Shown here: one piece after another, positions 45,200 through 54,699 of the stretch
Layout of the letters: each line of letters opens with the position of its first letter
Numbering within the stretch: the stretch's first letter is position 1
IMG/VR virus record: IMGVR_UViG_3300013094_000017
Location: 62,001 to 126,000 of that record
Length of the DNA: 64,000 bases
Origin: a virus
Strand: one strand, 5' to 3'
Made by a program: the position numbers and the translations under genes
The notes under the pieces: model-generated
What the model saw: only the letters and a program-made list of their open reading frames with translations
Told to the model about the DNA's origin: nothing
Database searches by the model: none

Positions 45200-47452
45200 C
45201 TAGACCGTCACTCCTGCTTTAGATAATACTTGTTCTACTTCGCGTTTATGCACAGATACCGTAGCTTCTACCATAGCAGGAGTAAAGTATCCTAATCTTT
45301 GAGGATCAAATCCTTTATTAGCACTATACCAAGACCCCGATTTAGGATCTCCAGCAACTGCAATTTGTTGATCAGCTGCGGCAAATCTAAATGCCGGTAG
45401 CAAGATTGTTAGATATATATTACCTAGGGTAGGATTAGGACATTTTGCATTTGGCCAGCCCCATAATTTATTAAAATATGCTTGCACATAATCCATTTGT
45501 CCAACACGAGACATTTGACGCAAGGCATCAGTGGTAGTCCCGAGTCCCTTAGCAGCATCTTTACCGAATTGTATTAATCCAGTAAATCCTAAATTATTTG
45601 TTATCGCAGGATCAAACGTCCTTGCACTTTCTAAGTTCATACATGCTAATAAATCAATAACAGGGAATCCCAATGCGCCGGCTACTGATTTAACTTTGTC
45701 TAAGAATGGTTGATCAGTACTCCACGGAAATGGTTGGCCTTGAAATGTACCACGGTCACTTGCTGGACCGTTCTTAGCAGGATACGGAGTATTTGCGCTC
45801 GGATCTGCCGGAACAACCACACCATTTTTAGTAGTTTGTGTTGCTTGAATTCCACTGTTTGTTTTGTCTAATGTAAATTGATTAGGATTAATGTTTTCAT
45901 GTTGGTCCCAAGGTTCGTGCATCGGAACACGTTGCATAATTGTTAATAAATCACCGGCTTTATAGAAATGACCATTTGACCATCCTTGTGCTGGGTCTCG
46001 ACGAGGAACAGAATATAAATTTAATGGTATCGGAGATGCTGCACTCATTGCGGCAATAGCAGCAGTTGCAGAAGGAGCACCACTTGGATTATTATCGCTA
46101 CTACGTGAAATAGTTGAATAATGATCAGTTGCACTAGCCCACGTATTATGGGTATCAGCCCCAGTCCATGTAAATTTAGTACCTTGCCATCTATAACTTG
46201 ATGAGCCTGTTACAGTTTCGTTGTAGGTTCCTACTGTAAATTGTTTTGCCGATACTGTTTCTAGGTAGTTTACAGATTTTACATCAATGTCCTTTGCTGC
46301 GGTTGTATAGATGGTACCATTCGAATTTACATGAATATCCCCCGATACCAGCGTCTTAGATGTTTCGCCAATCGTAACATCACTTGTTCCACTAATTAAT
46401 GTACTCATTGTGTCACATATTGTATTATAATTTGATTTAACATTAATATTCATGTCACCTGTTACTGTGGCAACATTAAAATTTCTTCCTGCTTCGATAT
46501 TAAAATCTCGATCGGCTCTTAGATTAAAATCTCCTTCGGTATGGATGCTGACACTGTCTGCTGCATAGATATCAATTTTACCGTTTGAGGTAAGCTCTAT
46601 CCAGGCAGTTCCTTTGCTGTTGGCAATATAAACCAAATCTGAACTATTGTGTAACAAAATTTGATGGCCGGTTCTAGTACGTATACGCACTAATTCATTT
46701 TGACCATTCTGGTCACCATCATCCATTACGAACTGTGTTCCGCCAAGTCGACTGATAGGAACATTTGCTTTTGTTTCATATCCCACTATGCCCTGTTGTG
46801 AGCCTGCCGATTTATCCAATGGACCAGGTGTGCTAATACCAAATACCATACTAGGTACTTCACGACGAGCCGAACTAGAGGTAACTCCTCGAATGTTATC
46901 TAATAACAATCCTTGTGCTAGTAATCTATCAGCAAATGGATGTATAGGTTTAAGTTGTGCATTAGGATTTACATTATCTTTCAATGAACGTTTATGAAAT
47001 TCTGCCACTGGGAGATTTTTTGTTCCGTATTTTAATTCTTGTTCAGGAGTAATGTAAACATTTTGACTGGCAGCAAGTCCCGGAATCATTTGGTCTTGGA
47101 ATTGATCTGCAATACAGCCCATCCAATATCCTTGGTTGGGATCTCCGTCAACAAAAATAACTAGAACAGTGGTACCAATATCTGGAGGTACCATCCACAT
47201 ACCGTAGGATTTTTGTACAGAATTGAAATCACGAGGATCTGTTCCTTCATATTTCACATTGGTAACACCGTAGAAAGGACTTAAATATTTTACAATATAG
47301 GTTTGGCTTTGTATATTTGCATCGCCGACAAATCCTTTTTCAATTACCACTTCTATCGATCCCATATATGTTGGATCTAACAGATTGGTTATCCTAGCTA
47401 TGTATGGGCCAGGTCCTGGTAATTTTCCTCTAACTCGTTGATCAATTGGCAT
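45200..47452 (-). CDS. gp5: Baseplate hub/spike protein gp5 with C-terminal lytic domain
   Basis: 750 residues. An N-terminal OB-fold as in T4 gp5 (GPYIARITNLLDPTYMGSIE, then YGMWMVPPDIGTTVLVIFVD, GYWMGCI). A beta-helix of short repeats follows around 280-420 (EGDFNLRADRDFNIEAGRNF) and would form the trimeric needle. The C-terminal ~180 residues have a transglycosylase-like SLT pattern around residue 600 (DLLACMNLESARTFDPAITN, GFTGLIQFG) with a likely catalytic Glu. In T4 gp5 the lysozyme lies between the OB-fold and the needle; here the lytic domain is at the C-terminus and of a different type. Confidence 0.82.
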   Translation of the reverse strand: MPIDQRVRGKLPGPGPYIARITNLLDPTYMGSIEVVIEKGFVGDANIQSQTYIVKYLSPFYGVTNVKYEGTDPRDFNSVQKSYGMWMVPPDIGTTVLVIFVDGDPNQGYWMGCIADQFQDQMIPGLAASQNVYITPEQELKYGTKNLPVAEFHKRSLKDNVNPNAQLKPIHPFADRLLAQGLLLDNIRGVTSSSARREVPSMVFGISTPGPLDKSAGSQQGIVGYETKANVPISRLGGTQFVMDDGDQNGQNELVRIRTRTGHQILLHNSSDLVYIANSKGTAWIELTSNGKIDIYAADSVSIHTEGDFNLRADRDFNIEAGRNFNVATVTGDMNINVKSNYNTICDTMSTLISGTSDVTIGETSKTLVSGDIHVNSNGTIYTTAAKDIDVKSVNYLETVSAKQFTVGTYNETVTGSSSYRWQGTKFTWTGADTHNTWASATDHYSTISRSSDNNPSGAPSATAAIAAMSAASPIPLNLYSVPRRDPAQGWSNGHFYKAGDLLTIMQRVPMHEPWDQHENINPNQFTLDKTNSGIQATQTTKNGVVVPADPSANTPYPAKNGPASDRGTFQGQPFPWSTDQPFLDKVKSVAGALGFPVIDLLACMNLESARTFDPAITNNLGFTGLIQFGKDAAKGLGTTTDALRQMSRVGQMDYVQAYFNKLWGWPNAKCPNPTLGNIYLTILLPAFRFAAADQQIAVAGDPKSGSWYSANKGFDPQRLGYFTPAMVEATVSVHKREVEQVLSKAGVTV

Positions 47453-47454
47453 GG

Positions 47455-50400
47455 TTAACTAACACTCTTCATTAATGTAGTTAGCGGACTTGAGGCATTG
47501 GCGCTAACACTTCCGAATTTACTAACTACCGACGAACTAATACTTGATACATCTGGCAATCCACTTGGCACCATTGAACTAATATTGCCAATTGATGCTT
47601 CTACACTTAATGATTGTCCAGTAATGCTGCCCAGGCCTGCTTGAGCTGTTGAAAGTTTTCCAGCAATACTCGAAGCATCTAATCCCAATCCGCTAGGTAA
47701 ATTAATACCGCTTGATGCTAACAATTTGTCTACGCCCGGTATAGAACTTGCTCCTGGAATATTTGCTAAACTTCCGCCTCTATCTAACACTGCTTTGATA
47801 TCAGTAAGATTATAAGACGGCAACGGTGCTATTGCTATAGGTTGTGTACTAGGAATATTTGCCAGTGCTGATTTAGGAATATTGTTTAATATCAATCCAG
47901 ATTTTACTGCTTGATTTACATCTACACCGTCTGGTATAGTTTTAATAGCATCAGTAAGTGCTCCGGCAACTTTAGATTGTAGGTTAGGACTTAATCCTGA
48001 TAGACTGCTAAGGTCTACTCCTAGATCTCCTGCAATATTTGCATTGCCTCCAGTTATTCCACTAATTTTGGCGCCAACCCCTGATATTAATCCAGCGGCA
48101 CTACTGCCTAAACTAGTAGCAGCCGACATAGCACTAGTGCCAATTGTTGATGCTGATCCTAATCCTGATGCTAATGCAGTGCTGGCTAATGCATCTGAGG
48201 TAACATTCGGTACACCTGCAGATGCAGCAGTTTTGCCCCATTGTACTATACCTGCAGCAGCCGAAGAAACTGCGCCCGATGTTCCAGCTACGGCGTTGGT
48301 AACTAAATTAGTTACATTGCCTAACGATAGATTACCTGCTAGACTACTAATTGAACTAGGAACCAACTGTGATAAACTACCTGGTAATCCTGCCACTGGT
48401 AACCCTGCGGTTATTGAAGATAATAAACTATTTGGATCTGCTCTCAATGTAGAAACTGGAGCAGGAGGAACTGGAGTCGGAGCATCAGCAGCGTTAGGGG
48501 CAGTATTTACTAGTGGGGTTCTAGGTTTAATAGGCACATTAGTATCTATTAGTTGTGCTGGTAAACGTACTAACGATAGCGTTTGTTTAAATTCGCCATC
48601 AGTAAACTTGCTACTAACTTGAATAACTCTAAATACTCCACTATATGGAGCAGTTGCTTGATCAAAAATTGCCTCACCTGTGGTAAGATCAATATCACTG
48701 GGGTTACGGAATGTTACGATTACCATAACATCCTGCGTGGTGTAAGGTGCTTCACCTTCTCCTGCTTCTTTTGTGTCTGGATTAATTTTTGGTTTATAAT
48801 TTCCCATGCTACCTGTTACAAGATAGAACGGATCTCCAATAATTTCTATATCCGCTGTACATTGGTCAACGTTGTTAAGAATAGCTTGATGTAGGTTTTT
48901 TGCCAAGGCTGCAAATGGATCACTCTGCGGCTGCCCAGAATTTGCTATTCCTTTAGGGTTTACCTGTGTAAAGTCAGGGTAGGCTCTTACTGGCTGTACA
49001 CCAAGTGACGATTCTTGAGATTCGCCCGGTGGTTTACCCAACAATGTAGGAAATGTATTACCTTCTGTTTGAATTCCGCTGGTTGCCGATGGCATACCTT
49101 TTTTATTACCCATTGCCGCAGGAATTGCTTGGAAGAATAATGTATTAAATTTCAAATTAAATTTTAATATATCAACGTTTGCACCAGTATAGATATAATC
49201 ATATTCGCGATTAACCATTGTAGATAATTTGCTAGTATCAACAGTACCGGATACTACAGAATTAGGAATTCTAGTATAATGCATCTTATACGGAATTACC
49301 ACATATCTATATTTGTAGAACGGTTTATTTGTTGTGCTATCTACTGTGCCTAGGTCTTCCATTTCAAGATGAACCATGAAGTAATTTACGAATCCTGTGT
49401 CAGGATCAACATTATTAGGAAAATCTTTTAATAGTTTTTTAGTATAATCACTGTCACGGATAATTGACACAATACATTCATGTATATTTGCATTTTCAGC
49501 AAAGAATATTGCCGGTGCCTTTGGATCATAATGCACAGTGTTTGTAGCAGTATTGGCCATTACGCCCGGATCTTCAAATTTATAAACTGCTGGATCTTTT
49601 AATAGGTTGATTCCTTGACAGGTATCCCATGATCCGTCAGTTGACCCGGCAACTATGCCAGTCTCGTCAACCTTAGGTAATACTATTTCATATTGATCAC
49701 ATTTATTTGCGCTAGTATCGCCTTTGGTATTCTTGGCATCGGACTGTATCATTTTATTCAATTCATTTGAAAAATTTGATAAGATCTCCCCAACAGTATT
49801 ACCTACTAATTGTATATTAGATTTTAATACCGCAGGTTCTCCAAAGCCTTTTTCATTAAACGGCACACACTTACAATGATATTTTGCGCCACTTTCGGTG
49901 ACCTCTATATCTAGTGAAGTAAACCCTAACACAAAATATCTTGTTGAATTAGGCACCGGAATAGCAGTATCTGGCAGATATTGATCATCTGGATATCCTA
50001 CGAACTCCATCTTTAATAGGTATGGACAATTAGTATACTGATCGTGGCCAGCAGCAACCGCAGAAACTTGTAATGCTTCTATGAATCCTGTCATACTGTA
50101 GGGTTCTATTAAATCAAATTCTATATTAGTTGCCACACTTAGGCTGGTCTTTTCGTTTTGACCCATTACTGTGTCAATACTAACATTGTTGATGTAGAAA
50201 TCAAATCTGCCTGGACTATTTTTGTTAAATGATGTTACTAGATCCGATACTGATCCGTCTATCGTGGTAATATCTGAAGTATTGGCATCTGTTGGAGGAA
50301 TAATACCAGTAGATCCTTTACCTCCAGATCTAGCTATTACGAAATAATCTTGATTGATGCGATAAGATTCAGGATCAGTTAACGCTGTTTTCTTTAATGA

Positions 50401-50493
50401 TGCAAGGGTGAATATATAATTGTATGACCGAAAAGAATTTAACGGATTCTTAGCTTTGGTCGTTTTAGCATTTAAGGTTGCTACATCAGCCAT
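47455..50493 (-). CDS. Baseplate/hub-region structural protein, 1012 aa
   Basis: The first ~640 residues are folded (FRSYNYIFTLASLKK, FDFYINNVSIDTVMGQNEKT, CPYLLKMEFVGYPDDQYLP), a pattern found in virion proteins beside gp5 in cyanophage-type T4 relatives. Position and size suggest a gp27-like hub role, but this is not shown. The last ~370 residues are Ser/Ala/Gly-rich with repeated ISSLAGNL/SAASGLGS/IPGVDKLL-type segments and may be a flexible or chaperone-bound tail. It starts 1 base after the gp53-like stop and ends 2 bases before gp5. Confidence 0.65.
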   Translation of the reverse strand: MADVATLNAKTTKAKNPLNSFRSYNYIFTLASLKKTALTDPESYRINQDYFVIARSGGKGSTGIIPPTDANTSDITTIDGSVSDLVTSFNKNSPGRFDFYINNVSIDTVMGQNEKTSLSVATNIEFDLIEPYSMTGFIEALQVSAVAAGHDQYTNCPYLLKMEFVGYPDDQYLPDTAIPVPNSTRYFVLGFTSLDIEVTESGAKYHCKCVPFNEKGFGEPAVLKSNIQLVGNTVGEILSNFSNELNKMIQSDAKNTKGDTSANKCDQYEIVLPKVDETGIVAGSTDGSWDTCQGINLLKDPAVYKFEDPGVMANTATNTVHYDPKAPAIFFAENANIHECIVSIIRDSDYTKKLLKDFPNNVDPDTGFVNYFMVHLEMEDLGTVDSTTNKPFYKYRYVVIPYKMHYTRIPNSVVSGTVDTSKLSTMVNREYDYIYTGANVDILKFNLKFNTLFFQAIPAAMGNKKGMPSATSGIQTEGNTFPTLLGKPPGESQESSLGVQPVRAYPDFTQVNPKGIANSGQPQSDPFAALAKNLHQAILNNVDQCTADIEIIGDPFYLVTGSMGNYKPKINPDTKEAGEGEAPYTTQDVMVIVTFRNPSDIDLTTGEAIFDQATAPYSGVFRVIQVSSKFTDGEFKQTLSLVRLPAQLIDTNVPIKPRTPLVNTAPNAADAPTPVPPAPVSTLRADPNSLLSSITAGLPVAGLPGSLSQLVPSSISSLAGNLSLGNVTNLVTNAVAGTSGAVSSAAAGIVQWGKTAASAGVPNVTSDALASTALASGLGSASTIGTSAMSAATSLGSSAAGLISGVGAKISGITGGNANIAGDLGVDLSSLSGLSPNLQSKVAGALTDAIKTIPDGVDVNQAVKSGLILNNIPKSALANIPSTQPIAIAPLPSYNLTDIKAVLDRGGSLANIPGASSIPGVDKLLASSGINLPSGLGLDASSIAGKLSTAQAGLGSITGQSLSVEASIGNISSMVPSGLPDVSSISSSVVSKFGSVSANASSPLTTLMKSVS

Positions 50494-50494
50494 A

Positions 50495-50797
50495 TTAGAA
50501 TCCCAACGCTTTCTTTAATGTTGTTATCTTAGGAAGATATATTGTTTGTCCGGAATATAAATCATATATTGGATCTTGAATTATTGATGGATTTCTTGTG
50601 GCAAATACCCACCATAAATCAACGTTTCCGTATAAAGTATATGCTAATAAGTCAGGACGATTTTCATATTGGCTTGTTATTGTATATTGAACATCGTCTG
50701 CTTCAAAAGGAAAATCGCGTGATGTAAGTACATCAAGGTAAGATCCATTCAACGGAGTGGTATAATATGGACTTAATTTAGGATAATTTGATGGCAT
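50495..50797 (-). CDS. gp53: Baseplate wedge protein gp53-like
   Basis: The frame is open from 50836, but ATG 50797 overlaps the upstream stop by one base and gives MPSNYPKLSPYYTTPLNGSY, so it is the start (100 residues). DDVQYTITSQYENRPDLLAY and DLWWVFATRNPS are typical of gp53. The C-terminus (DLYSGQTIYLPKITTLKK) resembles a LysM-like end. Gp53 belongs to the inner wedge. T4 gp53 is longer (196 residues), so this is a reduced form. Confidence 0.78.
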   Translation of the reverse strand: MPSNYPKLSPYYTTPLNGSYLDVLTSRDFPFEADDVQYTITSQYENRPDLLAYTLYGNVDLWWVFATRNPSIIQDPIYDLYSGQTIYLPKITTLKKALGF

Positions 50798-51714
50798 TAT
50801 AGATATCCTTGTACTCGTTGGGTAGATGATAACCAACCATCTACTGTTCCTTTTAACATTTCGCCTCTACTGTAGATTGGAAGTAATGTTAACTGTACTG
50901 TACTGATTGTTGGAACTGAACTATTTCCGTATGCAGATATTGTCTTACCTGTATTGAAATAATCTACGTTATCTGGTAAATCTAATCTAAATCCCGAAAC
51001 TGCAACTGGTGTGTTGTTGAGCATAAAGTCACCGTAGGCTAATAATCGGCATACTGGAGGTGGACTACCGGCATTTGTGTCATCACCAAATCGCATTTTT
51101 GTCAAAGCACGCAATAGATGTATTACACTAAGGAATATTCCGGCTTCGTTTTCATTCTGTACAGTAAATTTACCACTTATAGTGATTTCACCTACCTGAC
51201 TATTCTTATAAAAGTACTGTGTATAATTAGAATGAGGTACATTTAATCCATTATAGTTTGCTTTATGTTCAAGATTTATCGTAGGTGTATATGGAAAAAT
51301 TATTCCGCCAGCTTTGACCAGTTCGTTCTTAGGTCCTGTTGCATGTCCTATCAAATAAGTTTGAGGAATAAGCAATTTAGTTCGGGTATCGGGTGATCCA
51401 TTTATTACCGGAACTGCTGGTGTTGCAGTGCTAGGCATCGAACTAAGAGTTGTTGGTCCTGCAGAAGGAGTAGCGCCGCCACCTGTATAGTAATCCGATG
51501 GATTATTAGGATCATAACCGCCCGCTGGTTGCGTAGTATAATCAGGCCCGATATTTGTAGGGTCAGCATATTTTGCGGCTGTGTCAGCGGCTGAAGCATC
51601 TGCACCGGGAACATATCCGCCGCCGATTGATTCTTCTTGACCAGGAACATATCCGCCTGCGACAGAATAGTCTGGTACGTAGTTAGCTGCTGGTGAATTT
51701 GGATCTGTAGCCAT
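50797..51714 (-). CDS. Tail-tube-cap/baseplate protein, gp48-like (tentative)
   Basis: 305 residues. The N-terminal ~110 residues are low-complexity with a repeated GGYVPG element (residues ~20-37) and Pro/Gly/Ser. The rest is a tube-like beta domain: GGIIFPYTPTINLEHKANYN, QYFYKNSQVGEITISGKFTV, HLLRALTKMRFG and PPPVCRLLAYGDFML. This looks like the gp48/gp54 tail-tube-initiator fold, and gp48 lies next to gp53 in environmental T4-like phages. It is the first gene of the tail operon; upstream is a weak late-like GCTAAATA. Confidence 0.6.
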   Translation of the reverse strand: MATDPNSPAANYVPDYSVAGGYVPGQEESIGGGYVPGADASAADTAAKYADPTNIGPDYTTQPAGGYDPNNPSDYYTGGGATPSAGPTTLSSMPSTATPAVPVINGSPDTRTKLLIPQTYLIGHATGPKNELVKAGGIIFPYTPTINLEHKANYNGLNVPHSNYTQYFYKNSQVGEITISGKFTVQNENEAGIFLSVIHLLRALTKMRFGDDTNAGSPPPVCRLLAYGDFMLNNTPVAVSGFRLDLPDNVDYFNTGKTISAYGNSSVPTISTVQLTLLPIYSRGEMLKGTVDGWLSSTQRVQGYL

Positions 51715-51770
51715 ATTTGTTTATATCCTTATGACATATTTAGCAATAAATAATATACCTACTTAATTGG

Positions 51771-51800
51771 TTGACATTCTGTTAATCAAACTGTTATACT
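51771..51800 (+). promoter_or_regulatory. Sigma70-type promoter for gp55
   Basis: TTGACA (51771-51776), 18 bases, TATACT (51795-51800), followed by AAAGGAG (51806-51812) and ATG 51824. It shows that an earlier in-frame start at 51767 would lie inside the promoter. Confidence 0.7.
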
Positions 51801-51823
51801 TAACAAAAGGAGTTTCGCGCCAC

Positions 51824-52738
51824 ATGACAATAACAATAACACCAACTGGCCGCAAAGTAAAATATCTTAATAATAGAGACTTACTAGCAGAAATACATAA
51901 AAGTAAATGTACATACAGTAGTTTTACACTTCCGGAATACAAGCAACACGACATTATTCTAACAAATCTTGATAAAATCAATATCAGGACTATCGCAGAT
52001 GCCAAACGAGCCCGTGCTAAACGCATGGGGTTAGAAGCATTTATGAATGCCCGCATTGCAGGTGATAAGAAAATCAAATTAGGAGAGTGTACGCCAGACT
52101 ATACCACTATTCCTAAGACAGATATTGTTATCCGCATCATGACATTCGATCATATTCCGCTCTCTCCGGGCAGAAAAAAAACAACCAAAACAGTAGCAGA
52201 CGCACACGAAAAAGTTAATTTTCCTCCATTCCAACATTGGAAGTTTAACGAGAACGATGAACTCATTTGTGTGGCAAAAAGCCATTGGAAAGGCCCTGTA
52301 GATACAGGATACTTTAGTAAAGACCATGGTCGTATTACAGAAAATCTAGGCAAGATGTATATTAAACTGTCAGAGCGTTACGCACAGCGTAGTAACTGGC
52401 GTGGCTACACCTACATTGATGAAATGAAGGGACAGGCTATTCTACAATTAAGTCAAATTGGTCTACAGTTTGATGAGTCGAAATCAGAAAATCCATTTGC
52501 CTACTACACCGCAGCAGTCACTAACAGCTTTACTCGTGTGCTGAACATAGAGAAGAAGAGCCAAAATATCCGTGACGACCTATTAGAAACAGCAGGACTT
52601 ACTCCAAGTATGACACGTCAGAATCAAACAGAATTTGCTGACGAGATTGCCCGTCAAGCTGAGATTTACAAGAACTTACGCATGCCAAAGAGTCAATCGG
52701 GCGACTTTACCGAAGATGATTCAGAGGAAAGTGCTTGA
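51824..52738 (+). CDS. gp55: Late transcription sigma factor gp55
   Basis: 304 residues from ATG 51824 (MTITITPTGRKVKYLNNRDL), longer than T4 gp55 (185). The sigma region-2-like core is near the C-terminus: NWRGYTYIDEMKGQAILQLS, FDESKSENPFAYYTAAVTNS and FTRVLNIEKKSQNIRDDLLE. Gp55 directs host RNA polymerase to TATAAATA late promoters together with the sliding clamp. Such boxes occur in this window. The long, basic N-terminal part (KRARAKRMGLEAFMNARIAG) is typical of cyanophage-type gp55. Confidence 0.88.
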   Translation: MTITITPTGRKVKYLNNRDLLAEIHKSKCTYSSFTLPEYKQHDIILTNLDKINIRTIADAKRARAKRMGLEAFMNARIAGDKKIKLGECTPDYTTIPKTDIVIRIMTFDHIPLSPGRKKTTKTVADAHEKVNFPPFQHWKFNENDELICVAKSHWKGPVDTGYFSKDHGRITENLGKMYIKLSERYAQRSNWRGYTYIDEMKGQAILQLSQIGLQFDESKSENPFAYYTAAVTNSFTRVLNIEKKSQNIRDDLLETAGLTPSMTRQNQTEFADEIARQAEIYKNLRMPKSQSGDFTEDDSEESA

Positions 52739-52786
52739 TCTTTGGTCAAATAAGATGTTAAACTTAATGTAGGAGAGTACCTATTA

Positions 52787-53800
52787 ATGGCATTGTTTAA
52801 GAAAGTAGCATGTTTTACAGATTTACACGTAGGATTAAAGGGAAATAGCGCAGCGCATTTGAAAGATTGCGAAGATTTTGTAGATTGGTTTATTCTAGAA
52901 GCCCAGGCTGCAGGTTGCGAGACCTGCATCTTTCTTGGTGACTGGCATCATAATCGCAATAGTATCAACTTGATTACCTTAGACACCAGTATTCGCTGTC
53001 TAGAAAAATTAGGTGCTGCCTTTGAACAGTTCTACTGGTTTCCCGGTAATCACGATCTGTACTATAAAGATAAACGCGATGTACACAGTTCAGCATTTGG
53101 AAAACATATTCCAGGTGTAACTGTCGTAGATGGTGTGCAGACCTTAGACGATGTTACTCTTGTGCCTTGGTTAATAGGTGACGAGTGGAAGGACATGAAA
53201 AAGGTCAAAAGCAAATATGTGTTTGGCCACTTTGAACTTCCACTATTCTACATGAACGCTATGGTACAGATGCCAGATCACGGTGAACTACAGGGCACAG
53301 ATTTTGCAGGCCCAGACTACGTGTTCAGCGGTCACTTTCATAAACGACAGGCTAAAGACAATATTGTGTATATTGGTAATGCATTTCCACATAATTTTGC
53401 AGATGCATGGGACGATGAGCGCGGTATGATGGTATTAGAGTGGGGCGGTGAACCCAAATATATCAACTGGCCGGACTGTCCTAAATTCCGCACACTTAAA
53501 CTCAGTCGCTTAATTGACGAAAAAGACTCAATTATGAAGAGCAAGATGTATCTGAAAGTTAATATGGATATTAATGTTAGCTACGAAGAAGCAAACTACA
53601 TCAAAGAAACATTTATGAAAGACTATGACATTCGCGAGATCAGTATGATCCAAGAAAAGATTAGCATGGATACCGTTATCGATGACACAATTGACAGTAA
53701 ATTTGAAAGCGTCGACCAGATAGTTACCGAAGAATTAATTAAGATTAACAGCGAACAATTTGAACAAAAGATGTTGTTAGACATTTACAATAACCTATAA
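52787..53800 (+). CDS. gp47: Recombination nuclease subunit gp47 (SbcD/Mre11-like)
   Basis: 337 residues, like T4 gp47 (339). The metallophosphoesterase motifs are all visible: FTDLHVG (D12, H14), FLGDWHHNRN (D52), FPGNHD (N88, H89), FGHFELP and SGHFHKRQ. With gp46 it forms the exonuclease that resects DNA ends for recombination-dependent replication. It is separated from gp46 by an HNH gene instead of being adjacent as usual. A TAGGAGAG ribosome site precedes the ATG. Confidence 0.93.
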   Translation: MALFKKVACFTDLHVGLKGNSAAHLKDCEDFVDWFILEAQAAGCETCIFLGDWHHNRNSINLITLDTSIRCLEKLGAAFEQFYWFPGNHDLYYKDKRDVHSSAFGKHIPGVTVVDGVQTLDDVTLVPWLIGDEWKDMKKVKSKYVFGHFELPLFYMNAMVQMPDHGELQGTDFAGPDYVFSGHFHKRQAKDNIVYIGNAFPHNFADAWDDERGMMVLEWGGEPKYINWPDCPKFRTLKLSRLIDEKDSIMKSKMYLKVNMDINVSYEEANYIKETFMKDYDIREISMIQEKISMDTVIDDTIDSKFESVDQIVTEELIKINSEQFEQKMLLDIYNNL

Positions 53801-53808
53801 GAGAACCT

Positions 53809-54699
53809 ATGGTAAATACTTTTGTTGTGTTAGCAACAAACAAGTATATAGGAAATCAAACAATGTTAATTCAAGTAGAGAAGTATATTAATCGAAAATC
53901 AGTTCGCCAACAAGTTACAAAAATTGACGATGATATTATTATGTCATTAAGTGAAGTGGTGAACCACTTTGGTGATAATGTATTCAATAGGAATAAATCA
54001 ATCTTTTCTCAACAAATTATTGAAAATACAATACCCACTATGATAGTAAACGGGGTGAAAGATTTAAAAGGTAATTTAATAAAATTACAGTCTGTTAAAA
54101 GAAACACCTTAGAGCATTACATCTTAATATATAACAACAATGCTAAAGACATTTATAAAGAAAAAACTGATAAAAGTCTACAAACTAAGGAAAATTTTAT
54201 AAAGAGGCATGGAGAAGAACAAGGCAATATGTTGTGGAATCGCTACTCTCAAAATAAAAGTAAGCAGAATACATTAGAAGGATTCAAAGAAAGATTTGGA
54301 AGTACTACAGGCGAAGAAAAATTTAAAGAATATAGTAATCGACAAAGATATACAAACAGTATAGAATATTATATTGAACAATACGGCAACGATCTTGGTG
54401 AAGAATTATATTTACAACGGTATCCGGCATACGAGTACGGTGGAGATTACAAAGATTATAAAAATGCTGTTTATCGGTTAAGCCAGAAAATATATGAAGA
54501 AAATATCAAAATTATTAATCCTAACAACTATACTAGGACTCGAATGGGAGTTAAAGATGGGTGGCAACTAGATCATATCAAACCAGTAATAGAATGTTTT
54601 AAAGAGGGGTTAACTATTGAAGAAGCATCTAATATTAAAAATTTACGAATGTTGCCTTGGAAAGAAAATTTAATGAGGAATTTTAAGTGTTTAAAATAA
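53809..54699 (+). CDS. HNH homing endonuclease between gp47 and gp46
   Basis: 296 residues. The HNH core is near the C-terminus (WQLDHIKPVIECFKEGLTIE, residues 252-271; NLRMLPWKENLMRN). It is preceded by three imperfect repeats with F..R.G...G...F/Y spacing (~130-205). Its codon use is more A-rich than that of gp47. It is in the same direction as its neighbours and its last 13 bases contain the GTG start of gp46. A CTATAAGAGA just before it may be a weak late-type element. Confidence 0.8.
   Translation: MVNTFVVLATNKYIGNQTMLIQVEKYINRKSVRQQVTKIDDDIIMSLSEVVNHFGDNVFNRNKSIFSQQIIENTIPTMIVNGVKDLKGNLIKLQSVKRNTLEHYILIYNNNAKDIYKEKTDKSLQTKENFIKRHGEEQGNMLWNRYSQNKSKQNTLEGFKERFGSTTGEEKFKEYSNRQRYTNSIEYYIEQYGNDLGEELYLQRYPAYEYGGDYKDYKNAVYRLSQKIYEENIKIINPNNYTRTRMGVKDGWQLDHIKPVIECFKEGLTIEEASNIKNLRMLPWKENLMRNFKCLK

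Noticed and set aside
48044-48622. 192-residue + strand ORF within the 1012-residue tail gene
   Set aside because: Ala/Pro-rich antisense shadow of the Ser/Ala/Gly-rich C-terminal tail of the tail protein.
51767-51823. Upstream extension of gp55 to 51767
   Set aside because: The extension covers the -35 and -10 promoter elements; ATG 51824 has an AAAGGAG site.
52735-52770. Sigma70 promoter between gp55 and gp47
   Set aside because: TTGATC and TTGGTC occur but no acceptable -10 lies at 16-18 bases; read-through from gp55 is sufficient.
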